A stretch of DNA of 13,571 nucleotides from CAYUNA01 sp047629355 (lineage in GTDB: Bacteria > Bacteroidota > Bacteroidia > Chitinophagales > Saprospiraceae), in contig JBLHWU010000178.1 in assembly GCA_047629355.1 (NCBI GenBank), forward strand, positions 1 through 13,571, read 5' to 3'. Below are positions 8,401 to 13,571 of the stretch, one piece after another. A program made the translations under genes and the position numbers. How positions within the stretch are numbered: position 1 is the stretch's first letter; each line of letters starts with the position of its first letter. A model generated the notes under the pieces. That model was given only the letters and a program-made list of their open reading frames with translations, was not told the DNA's origin and made no database searches.

Positions 8401-9616
8401 CACTACTTATTATATCTACACCTGGCGGCACATCCAACCAATATCCAAGCCAGCCCATCAATAGACCGTCCAAAGGAGTTGAAATTTCTATCGCTTTATA
8501 AAGCTGTTGAGCAGCAAAAATTTTATTGCTAGCAAATTCAAAAATGGCCTCAATTAATTCTTCATTTATCGTGACCGCAGCATAATATTTATTTCTATAA
8601 TGCTTCTTCCCATTTTCCATAATCGCAAAATGCCGTCCTAAATAACGGGCGCGCGAAAGGAAATAAAAAATATTGGGATTGACCGCTGGATAATTTACCA
8701 ACCCTCGACCTCCTTTGTTTTGATAAGCCGCATATCCTTTTTGGAAAGCAGTATCTGCGGTTTGGTATTGCCCTTGAAAAAGCAATTGCAAGCCTTTAAA
8801 AAGCTCTGTCAAATAATAATTTTGGTATTTTTCACAAAGTGCCCAAAATTCAGAAAATGCGCCTCGACACAACAAAAGCATGGCATAATTATCAAATAAT
8901 TTAGTAAATTTAACTTTATCCTTTTCATTAAATAGCGTTTCTAAAGTAGATTCTACTACCGGAAAGACCCCTTCAAATTCCGTTAAATTGAGTAAACTCG
9001 TTGACAAAATCTGACTCACCCGAGTTTGCAGAATATTTTCCCCAAGGTATTGAAAATATCCTTCTTCCGAAAAATCATTTAGTTTCTCTTCAAAAGCATT
9101 AAAGACTTTGACTAGAGGCATATTTTCATTGTACCTAATCTTACTCTGATAGCTCAACATCGCCTGATTGTAAGCAGACAAACTATCAATTACAACCGCT
9201 ACTTTTAAATCTCTAATAAAATATTCGTCTGTATTGCCCGCATAATTATGATACCCCCACTGCATCGCCATATAGTTGACACGAATATATTCCGAAACGT
9301 TTACAAAGAAAATAGGCTCAATTGAATGCGCCATCTTTAACACTTTAAAATCATCTATCGCTGGATTGAGTTGTCCCTCTATCCCTTTACTAACATAAGT
9401 TATCCAGCCTTCCTTTTCTAAATGGATTAATTCTTTTCTGACATATGGCGCTTTAATCCCTTCAAATTTACGGTCCTGGGGCAGCCGCTTATCTATTTGA
9501 TTCAAAAGAGAAAAAAAACGCCCTTGATTTCCATGCTTTGTTTTTAAGGTGGTGATGATTAGCAGGCAACGGGCGAGTGGAGAAAGGGATTTGTATTTTG
9601 TGGTGGTGGGTTGCAT
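5402..9616 (-). CDS. SNF2-family DEAD/DEAH-box helicase, long N-terminal extension
   Basis: The 1404-residue protein has a C-terminal SNF2 ATPase motor that uses ATP hydrolysis to move along double-stranded DNA or displace bound proteins. Motor motifs: Walker A LADDMGLGKT with K978, DEAQ box at 1066-1069, TTGTPVEN from 1093, VFSQF from 1256, DGSTP, LKAGGVGLNLTAADYV, and RAHRIGQ at 1342-1348. All key residues are present, so the ATPase should be active. The first 940 or so residues are not confidently assigned. The start looks like a helical or winged-helix part (SPLARCLLIITTLK), and residues around 240-300 are helix-rich and TPR-like. No cysteine-rich SWIM zinc motif is seen, although many bacterial SNF2 proteins carry one. 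The ATG at 9616 is the natural start. The gene stands alone with its own terminator. No nuclease or methylase sits beside it, so a defence role is not supported by context. Confidence 0.92.
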   Translation of the reverse strand: MQPTTTKYKSLSPLARCLLIITTLKTKHGNQGRFFSLLNQIDKRLPQDRKFEGIKAPYVRKELIHLEKEGWITYVSKGIEGQLNPAIDDFKVLKMAHSIEPIFFVNVSEYIRVNYMAMQWGYHNYAGNTDEYFIRDLKVAVVIDSLSAYNQAMLSYQSKIRYNENMPLVKVFNAFEEKLNDFSEEGYFQYLGENILQTRVSQILSTSLLNLTEFEGVFPVVESTLETLFNEKDKVKFTKLFDNYAMLLLCRGAFSEFWALCEKYQNYYLTELFKGLQLLFQGQYQTADTAFQKGYAAYQNKGGRGLVNYPAVNPNIFYFLSRARYLGRHFAIMENGKKHYRNKYYAAVTINEELIEAIFEFASNKIFAAQQLYKAIEISTPLDGLLMGWLGYWLDVPPGVDIISSVKKTYILAKNNGFKWMEMEAAAVLAQFPKNSRTNYEEIAANLSMTLGTVSLLHLMPTMEKWERTLLGLEGVLKVDEEGDAAKIHKTQNLVILLDLDAKKPKMEMKIQTIAKKGGWTSGRKAKMFDLQQYGKQYGTTEEQRMISGLSFYEEADKKDNFSDFYYNNNYFFKNLIGSSNLFYAKNPKIQLEIIEEEPKVIVEELADYFNVQANHLPYKEGVNFFKISPTTYKLINFSVLQFQMLSFFSGEKVIFPKSVSHRLVEVVEELKKVVKVDSLLEKDVSDLKLVEGNTTPHVHLLPVGQAFQMEIFAKPYETSPQYFPPGEGRQMLLDTIDGENCRIERDLSTEEKRAKAVIKFLKPPKKARVSDFIWDLEDPEDCLKVLSALHPLREEEKVVVEWPKGEKFKLLGDLNSSQLELRISKGKDYWFSLDGEIRVNEHLVFSLQKLLELSENSHKGYIEISDGQFLSLTKKFQKQLATAKGVLQNNKNKELEFHNLAGMAMEDLFAEASSVEMDDLWKEQQEKLTKAKKIRPKVSKQFKAELRLYQEEGFKWMMQLAEWGVGGCLADDMGLGKTIQALAVLVSRQAKGPALVVAPASVCRNWLRETEKFAPSLNPILLGLTNREETIKNLRKRDLLIVTYGLLHTQIEALKAVNFSTIILDEAQAIKNYDTKRFKAATQLQGAFKLATTGTPVENHLGELWSLFQFINPGLLGTKKQFANRFGIPIKNGEKEPLEQLKTLVQPFILRRRKSQVLKDLPAKTEIIYNVEMPDDERAFYEATRRNALQKLESGLEEQKAGTQHLMILAEITRMRRACCHPSLVDPKTTLPGAKLEAFKEIMHDLRANGHRALVFSQFVGYLKIVENWIQKEAIPYQYLDGSTPLKKREIAVNNFQKGEGDLFLISLKAGGVGLNLTAADYVIILDPWWNPAVEDQAADRAHRIGQQKPVTVYRLVIENTIEEKIVELHSQKRDLADSLLQGTESSTKVTAKDLLKILKNER

Positions 9617-9897
9617 GGTGTAGTATGTTTAAAGTGATGGTAAAAAAAGTTCTTTATCGTCCTAAAAAAATTGACAATTTCACAAAAATAATTCATTCTT
9701 GCGAATTATTAAAAATAGTGGCTGCTTTTCCTGCGACTTCTTTACTTTTTTTTCTTTGACAAATCTCCTGATTGCCAAACCTTTAGGCAAATAAATTTTA
9801 TTACATTTTGAAAAGGGGCGGTTGAGGGATGAAAGAGATAATCCTTATTTACTTTCAAATATTTTTTGACTTTTTGACAAATCCCGTGATTTCATAC

Positions 9898-9932
9898 AGG
9901 TGTCCGATACGCGCTAGCGCTATCGGATACCT
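9898..9932. repeat. Palindromic element with GCGCTAGCGC core, copy 2
   Basis: Arms AGGTGTCCGATA (9898-9909) and TATCGGATACCT (9921-9932) pair over 12 bp with one G-T wobble, around a one-base bulge and the self-complementary core GCGCTAGCGC. It is clearly related to the palindrome at 5259-5298. The outer bases differ (AGG/CCT here, AAA/TTT there) but pairing is kept. Both copies are preceded by GATTTCATA. There is no T tract, so it is not a standard terminator. Confidence 0.78.
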
Positions 9933-9983
9933 AAACTGGTAGTGTAACAAATGTGCACCACCAGTTATTAAAAAAGTGATTCA

Positions 9984-10148
9984 TTACCGTGTAAACGAAG
10001 GTTCTTTTAAGTTTGAGCAGCAAGAAAATCGTAAGATTTTCGAGCTTCAAAAAACACAGTGCGCGTTGCCTGCGGCAACGCGGAAGGGGTATTAAGGGAC
10101 AAAAACGATTTTTGCAAAATCGTTTTTATCCCTTAAAAATCCCTTTGA
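9984..10148 (+). repeat. Composite three-hairpin repeat, copy 3 (plus orientation)
   Basis: This copy has all three hairpins. A spans 10017-10048, with an inner stem GAAAATC/GATTTTC and a GTAA loop. B spans 10062-10082, a perfect 9-bp stem CGCGTTGCC/GGCAACGCG with a TGC loop. C spans 10092-10136, a 21-position stem from TTAAGGGA to TCCCTTAA with a single mismatch and a 3-nt loop. The right edge shares TCCCTTT with copy 2. It lies upstream of the helicase gene and downstream of the methyltransferase gene, antisense to both. Confidence 0.88.
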
Positions 10149-10234
10149 TAAACAAAAGCACCTAAACTGTAAAAATGCACATTTGTGGCAATAGCCCTAA
10201 ACTTACAGAGACTGCTACTCCAACGTATCTATCT

Positions 10235-10999
10235 TTACTGCCTTCGGTGAGCAATGACTAAAAAATCAGAACTTAACCAACGCTTGAAAAAACTATCTTT
10301 CCTGAGAAATGTTTTACGCGCCAACTGAACTGAATAATTTGGAAAAAGTCGATTGAAAAGAAAAAAAGATTGGTTAAGGAAGATAATTTTCTCAATTTGG
10401 AAAGACAGAGGAAGTAGGTCTGCTATTTCATCAGAAGTATAGGCTTTTACTGTAAATTTTTGACCAAGGACGAAACGGTTTTCGGGAAGAAAAGCCGAGA
10501 AAAATTTGATGATTTTGCGCAGTTTAAAATCTAAACTCGATTTGTGCGTAAATGTGATAAATAACTGTGCACCAGATACCGTACGTTCTGGTAGAGTCTT
10601 TTGAAGCAAATGGATTAACTCTTTTTGCTGTAAATAAGTTGTTACCCCAAGTAGAAAGACAGATTGAAAATCTTTAAAACTTATAGGCGCATTATCCGCT
10701 TGCCCAACAAAATAATTCTCCTCAGAAATACCACTAATAACGTGCATTTCTGAAGAAATATCACTGGCGAAATAGCTAAAATCTTCATTTTTATCCGCTA
10801 AAAAATGCTGCAAAATTCCTATCCCAGCGCCAATGTCCCAAATTCTTTTACCTGTAAAATCCTGTCCTCTAAGCGCTGCTTTTATCCGCTGTCTATGAAA
10901 AAAATTTAGAAATGGACGCTCATTTGTATATCGATTACTATAATCTTGAGCAATCTCATTAAAAAAGACTTTTACACGTTCTGTTTGTTGATTACTCAA
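10235..10999 (-). CDS. Class I SAM-dependent methyltransferase
   Basis: The 254-residue protein starts with a helix typical of small-molecule methyltransferases (VKVFFNEIAQDYSNRYTNE), followed by the SAM-binding motif I WDIGAGIG at 54-61 and the acidic end of strand 2 at D80 (ASDIS). The loop QADNAPISF at 100-108 and the strand SVFLLGV at 113-119 match motifs II and III. The C-terminal third, rich in F, L and basic residues (RKIIKFFSAFLPENRF and onwards), probably forms the substrate cap. Its ATG lies inside the end of the upstream glycosyltransferase gene (8-nt overlap), so the two are probably translationally coupled. This suggests methylation of a sugar or lipid-linked glycan intermediate, but the substrate is inferred from context only. 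Confidence 0.85.
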   Translation of the reverse strand: MSNQQTERVKVFFNEIAQDYSNRYTNERPFLNFFHRQRIKAALRGQDFTGKRIWDIGAGIGILQHFLADKNEDFSYFASDISSEMHVISGISEENYFVGQADNAPISFKDFQSVFLLGVTTYLQQKELIHLLQKTLPERTVSGAQLFITFTHKSSLDFKLRKIIKFFSAFLPENRFVLGQKFTVKAYTSDEIADLLPLSFQIEKIIFLNQSFFLFNRLFPNYSVQLARKTFLRKDSFFKRWLSSDFLVIAHRRQ

Positions 11000-12101
11000 A
11001 ATTATCTATTAATTTTTTATAAGCTGTTACGACTACCTTGCTTGAAAAATCTTCTATTGCCTTCTCTCGACTCCGTCGTCCCCACAGCATGCGCTTTGCT
11101 TCTGGTAAGTCATACATCACTAACATTGCATTCGCCAATACTCTACTATCTTTCACAGGTACTAAAAGACCGTTGATTTTTTCATCTACCGTTTCTCGAC
11201 AACCCGGTACATCAGTAGTAATTATCGGTTTGCCCATAGCCATGGCTTCCAAAATAGACATGGGCAATCCTTCCCGATAAGAAGGCAATACCATGACGTC
11301 AGCTGCTGCTAGAAAAGAACGAACATCTTCTTGATTTTGATGCCAAATGATATTTTTAGCCTTTCTTAAACTTGAAAACCATTCTTGTTTCGTTAGCGTA
11401 GCAGGATTATCTGGGTATAATTCACCGACAACATGAAATTCAACGTGTCTTAAATTAACGAGCGATTTGGCTGCCGCTAAATATTCTCGAATGCCTTTGT
11501 CAATCAATAAACGACCGATAAAAATAAAGATGAACTTATCTTTTTTCTTGGATTTAGGTCGCGGTTTAAACTTCTCAAAATCTACTCCAGACCCTCGAAT
11601 AACGCTACATTGACTTTGCTTTACAAAACCTTGATTCACAAATAGTTGCCTATCATCTGGATTGTGAAAAATGATATGCTTCGTTTTTCTAAAGGCAAAT
11701 TTGTAAAGCCTTTCTGAAAGAAAGCGCGTCCACCCACCTTTAATAAAAGTATACCCCAAACCAGTCACCGTTGAAATGACTGGTATATTCAATTGTGCTG
11801 CAGCAATGTTGCCAAATATATTGGGCTTCATGGTATAAAGCAAAACTAAATCTGGTTTGATTTCCAGAAAAAGTCTTTTGAATTCTTGAATAGACTGACA
11901 GACATTTAAAAACCCATTTTGGTGACTATTGGTATATTTAAATTCGATAAAATGAGGTGTATTTTGCTTTTTTCGGAATACGGCAACAGAAAAAGGGGCA
12001 GAGATGTAAACCTCTGCCCCTTTTTTTTCCAATAAATCAATAATGGGTTGTCTAAAATTCACAATATTCCAATACGTGTTGGCAATAAGGAGGACTTTCA
12101 T
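10992..12101 (-). CDS. Glycosyltransferase family 4 (GT-B fold)
   Basis: The 369-residue protein is a retaining GT-B glycosyltransferase of the GT4 type found in capsule, O-antigen and exopolysaccharide clusters, acting at the cytoplasmic face on a lipid-linked acceptor with a nucleotide sugar. The N-terminal Rossmann domain begins MKVLLIANTYWNIVNFR. The acceptor-side VTGLGYTF (112-119) is typical of the PglA/CapM-like subgroup. The donor domain has FIGRLLIDKG (194-203) and the EX7E motif, E277 to E285, within REGLPMSILEAMAMGKPI. Length is normal. It overlaps the methyltransferase start by 8 nt and is separated from the fucose-synthase gene upstream by 224 nt holding repeat copy 4. A perfect terminator-like hairpin lies within codons 26-38. 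Donor and acceptor cannot be assigned; GDP-fucose or GDP-mannose is suggested only by the neighbours. Confidence 0.92.
   Translation of the reverse strand: MKVLLIANTYWNIVNFRQPIIDLLEKKGAEVYISAPFSVAVFRKKQNTPHFIEFKYTNSHQNGFLNVCQSIQEFKRLFLEIKPDLVLLYTMKPNIFGNIAAAQLNIPVISTVTGLGYTFIKGGWTRFLSERLYKFAFRKTKHIIFHNPDDRQLFVNQGFVKQSQCSVIRGSGVDFEKFKPRPKSKKKDKFIFIFIGRLLIDKGIREYLAAAKSLVNLRHVEFHVVGELYPDNPATLTKQEWFSSLRKAKNIIWHQNQEDVRSFLAAADVMVLPSYREGLPMSILEAMAMGKPIITTDVPGCRETVDEKINGLLVPVKDSRVLANAMLVMYDLPEAKRMLWGRRSREKAIEDFSSKVVVTAYKKLIDNFE
11990..12025 (-). promoter_or_regulatory. Perfect terminator-like hairpin inside the glycosyltransferase gene
   Basis: AAAAAGGGGCAGAG (11990-12003) is fully complementary to CTCTGCCCCTTTTT (12012-12025), with an 8-nt loop. 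In the glycosyltransferase transcript this reads as an A-tract, a GGGGCAGAG/CTCTGCCCC stem and five U, 77-112 nt after the start codon. On the plus strand it is followed by eight T. The bases encode KKGAEVYISAPFS. It has the shape of an intrinsic terminator, and early termination or attenuation is an inference. Confidence 0.5.
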
Positions 12102-12142
12102 TTTAATGTATTGATACCGTAAAGTTTATTTGACTCTTCGAC

Positions 12143-12305
12143 TGAGGGAGTTTGAGGGATAAAAATGGGTTTACAAAAACCGTTATTGTCCCTCAAGACT
12201 CACCACGTGCTGCTTGCGCCAGCGCGGACTCTGTTTTTTAACGCTCGAAAATCTTACAATTTTCGTGCTTCTTAAATTTTATAAACTTGTTGTTACCCAG
12301 GATTA
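12143..12305 (-). repeat. Composite three-hairpin repeat, copy 4 (minus orientation)
   Basis: Reverse orientation. On the plus strand, hairpin C spans 12152-12196 (TTGAGGGATAAAAA to TCCCTCAA). The most diverged hairpin B spans 12206-12226 (CGTGCTG/CAGCGCG). Hairpin A has an inner stem at 12246-12265 with a TTAC loop (GTAA on the minus strand). The end TTGTTACCCAGGATTA (12290-12305) is the exact reverse complement of the first 16 nt of copy 1. It separates GDP-fucose synthase from the glycosyltransferase, so a transcript of this cluster would carry A, B and C in order before the glycosyltransferase start, about 40 nt further on. Confidence 0.83.
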
Positions 12306-12325
12306 AACAAGTAAGTAAAAACGAT

Positions 12326-13258
12326 TTAATACCATTCTCTATCCACCAAACCTGCATAAACACGCTGAATTCCTTCTTCCAAACCGATTTTTGCCGTCCA
12401 ACCTGCATTCTTTAGTTTATCTACATTCATCAATTTGCGTGGTGTGCCATCCGGTTTAGACAAATCATGTTCAATTTCACCCGTATAACCAACCGTTTTT
12501 TGAATCATTAAGGCTAAGTCTTTTATCGAAACATCCGTTCCCGTTCCGATATTGACCAAACCAGATTCGTCGAAAGTCTGCATCAGATAATAACAAGCAT
12601 CTGCCAAGTCATCTACATGCAAAAATTCTCGTTTTGGACTTCCCGTTCCCCACATAAGTACGGTAGACCTATTATTCTTTTTTGCTTCATGAAACTTGCG
12701 AATCAAAGCGGGCAAAACGTGTGATTTTTCCAAGTCATAATTGTCATTCGGACCGAATAAATTGGTTGGCATCACGGAAATGAAATTACAACCGTATTGC
12801 GCCCGATAAGCATCGCACAACTTGATTCCCGCAATTTTAGCAATGGCATACGGTTCGTTTGTAGGTTCTAAAGTGCCCGTTAGCAAGTATTCTTCCTTTA
12901 ACGGTTGTGGTGCTAATTTTGGATAAATGCAAGACGAACCCAAAAACATTAACTTCTTCACGCCCTGCACATAACTTTGGTGAATGACGTTATTTTGTAT
13001 CATCAAGTTGTCATACAAAAACTCCCCGCGATACGTGCTGTTCGCCAGAATGCCACCTACTTTAGCTGCCGCTAAAAAAACGTAGTCCGGTTTTTCTTTG
13101 CGAAAGAACTCTTCCACTTCGACTTGATTTCGGAGGTCAAGTTCTTTAGACGTTCGAAAAACAAAGTTGTTGAAACCTTCGGTTTGAAGCTTTCGATGAA
13201 TCGCTGAGCCGACCATTCCTCGGTGACCGGCGATGTAGATTTTGTCGTTTTTATTCAT
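12326..13258 (-). CDS. fcl: GDP-L-fucose synthase
   Basis: This is an NADPH-dependent short-chain dehydrogenase/reductase-type epimerase-reductase that turns GDP-4-keto-6-deoxymannose into GDP-L-fucose, the second step after GDP-mannose 4,6-dehydratase. From ATG 13258 it has 310 residues, the normal length. Seen in it: nucleotide-binding IAGHRGMVGSAI with glycines 11, 14 and 17; LGSSCIYP at 106-113 holding the catalytic serine and cysteine; YAIAK with Y137 and K141; FGPNDNYD at 168-175; KSHVLPALIRKFHEA from 178 with the conserved H180; and WGTGSPKREFLHVDDLAD. The frame runs back to 13357, but that would overlap the upstream cupin gene by about 90 nt and adds no family sequence. The cupin stop lies 7 nt before this ATG, so the two form an operon. 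The GDP-mannose dehydratase (gmd) is not in the window. Confidence 0.96.
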   Translation of the reverse strand: MNKNDKIYIAGHRGMVGSAIHRKLQTEGFNNFVFRTSKELDLRNQVEVEEFFRKEKPDYVFLAAAKVGGILANSTYRGEFLYDNLMIQNNVIHQSYVQGVKKLMFLGSSCIYPKLAPQPLKEEYLLTGTLEPTNEPYAIAKIAGIKLCDAYRAQYGCNFISVMPTNLFGPNDNYDLEKSHVLPALIRKFHEAKKNNRSTVLMWGTGSPKREFLHVDDLADACYYLMQTFDESGLVNIGTGTDVSIKDLALMIQKTVGYTGEIEHDLSKPDGTPRKLMNVDKLKNAGWTAKIGLEEGIQRVYAGLVDREWY

Positions 13259-13265
13259 TATTAGA

Positions 13266-13571
13266 TTAATTTTTTCGGTTAAAATCATCTTGCAATCGAA
13301 CAATGTCAATTTCATCAGAAGGATGGCTTTGGTCTGTATGTTGCCATATCTCAGCAATCATTCCAATGTTATCTAATCCAACCAATCGATGCCGCTCTCC
13401 TTGTTGCAAAATAATTTTTTCCCCAACAGCCAAAACCTCTGTTGCTCCCTCCTCGTCGGTCATACTTTTGATTACCCCTGCTTCTCCTTCTATCAACTTC
13501 CAAACTTCAGAACGGCGATGGTGGTATTGCCAAGAAAGGCGTTTTTGAGGTAAAACAACCAAGATTTTGGG
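13266..13571 (-). CDS. Cupin, mannose-6-phosphate isomerase type II/ManC C-terminal-like (partial)
   Basis: The frame is open through the right edge of the window, so the 5' part is missing; 101 residues are visible. A TTG at 13560-13562 could be read as a start, but the reading continues upstream (PKI). The sequence has a cupin pattern: PQKRLSWQYHHRRSEVWKLI with paired metal-binding histidines, GEKIILQQGERHRL with another, and an end SDEIDIVRLQDDFNR. That end parallels the DDIVRFEDRYGR tail of the isomerase domain of bifunctional ManC. It may be a stand-alone cupin or the tail of a mannose-1-phosphate guanylyltransferase/isomerase. Either would supply mannose phosphate or GDP-mannose to the fucose synthase 7 nt downstream. 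Similar Bacteroidota proteins are sometimes labelled phosphoheptose isomerase, which this fold alone does not support. Confidence 0.8.
   Translation of the reverse strand, partial: PKILVVLPQKRLSWQYHHRRSEVWKLIEGEAGVIKSMTDEEGATEVLAVGEKIILQQGERHRLVGLDNIGMIAEIWQHTDQSHPSDEIDIVRLQDDFNRKN

Larger units (their letters stand above)
9617..10234. other. Intergenic region rich in repeats, no gene recognised
   Basis: No coding sequence could be supported on either strand. The part next to the helicase gene (9617-9750) is AT-rich and should hold its promoter, but no clear Bacteroidota-type TTTG/TAnnTTTG pair was found. Two TTTGACAAATC-like motifs lie at 9752-9773 and 9871-9892, the second just before a palindrome at 9898-9932. 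An imperfect inverted repeat (AACTGGTAGTG 9934-9944, CACCACCAGTT 9956-9966) follows, then composite repeat copy 3. Between that and the methyltransferase stop codon, CTGTAA (10167-10172) can pair with TTACAG (10203-10208), too weak to call a terminator. Confidence 0.6.

Noticed and set aside
5402..9616. Defence-system (DISARM/BREX-like) assignment for the SNF2 helicase
   Set aside because: No methylase, nuclease, PglZ or phospholipase-D gene adjoins it, and the neighbours on both sides are repeats and metabolic or glycan genes.
5780..9759. Several plus-strand ORFs of 60-120 codons opposite the SNF2 gene
   Set aside because: They are antisense shadows of a well-supported coding sequence and show no recognisable protein pattern.
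3734..12305. CRISPR array interpretation of the repeats
   Set aside because: The copies are over 100 bp, far apart, in both orientations and internally palindromic, with no regular spacers and no cas genes.
13259..13357. N-terminal extension of GDP-L-fucose synthase
   Set aside because: It would overlap the upstream cupin gene by about 90 nt and precede the conserved nucleotide-binding start with unrelated sequence.

Overview
The window looks like a piece of a Bacteroidota chromosome, probably from a Saprospiraceae- or Cytophagia-like lineage. The reasons are an outer-membrane beta-barrel receptor with an N-terminal carboxypeptidase-regulatory-like domain, AT-rich leaders without clear Shine-Dalgarno sequences, and moderate-to-low GC. 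The lineage is an inference from gene types; no marker gene is present.

Layout. Plus strand, 1-4500: the C-terminus of a glutamine synthetase-family enzyme, an SMP-30/gluconolactonase-type hydrolase, a TonB-receptor-like outer-membrane protein and a GNAT acetyltransferase. A gene-poor stretch (4501-5401) follows. It holds dispersed repeats, the truncated 3' end of a YciI-family gene (pseudogene), a 40-nt perfect palindrome and a bidirectional terminator. Minus strand, 5402-9616: a 1404-residue SNF2-family helicase with an unusually long, unassigned N-terminal part. A second repeat-rich gap (9617-10234) separates it from a minus-strand surface-polysaccharide cluster, read from the window end inwards: a ManC-type cupin (partial), GDP-L-fucose synthase, a GT4 glycosyltransferase and a SAM methyltransferase. 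The last two overlap by 8 nt. The cluster fits synthesis of GDP-fucose from GDP-mannose and its use in a glycan.

The most unusual content is non-coding. A composite repeat of about 140-165 bp occurs four times, twice in each orientation, always between genes. It has three hairpins in fixed order: A, a GNRA-loop stem; B, a GC-rich stem with a 3-nt loop; and C, a long AGGGACAAAAA-type stem. Base changes between copies often keep the pairing. A second element, a GATACGCGCTAGCG palindrome, occurs twice, and a short TTTGACAAATCCCGTG-like motif occurs four times. A perfect terminator-like hairpin also lies inside the glycosyltransferase coding sequence, close to its start. No CRISPR array, transposase, tRNA or rRNA gene was found.
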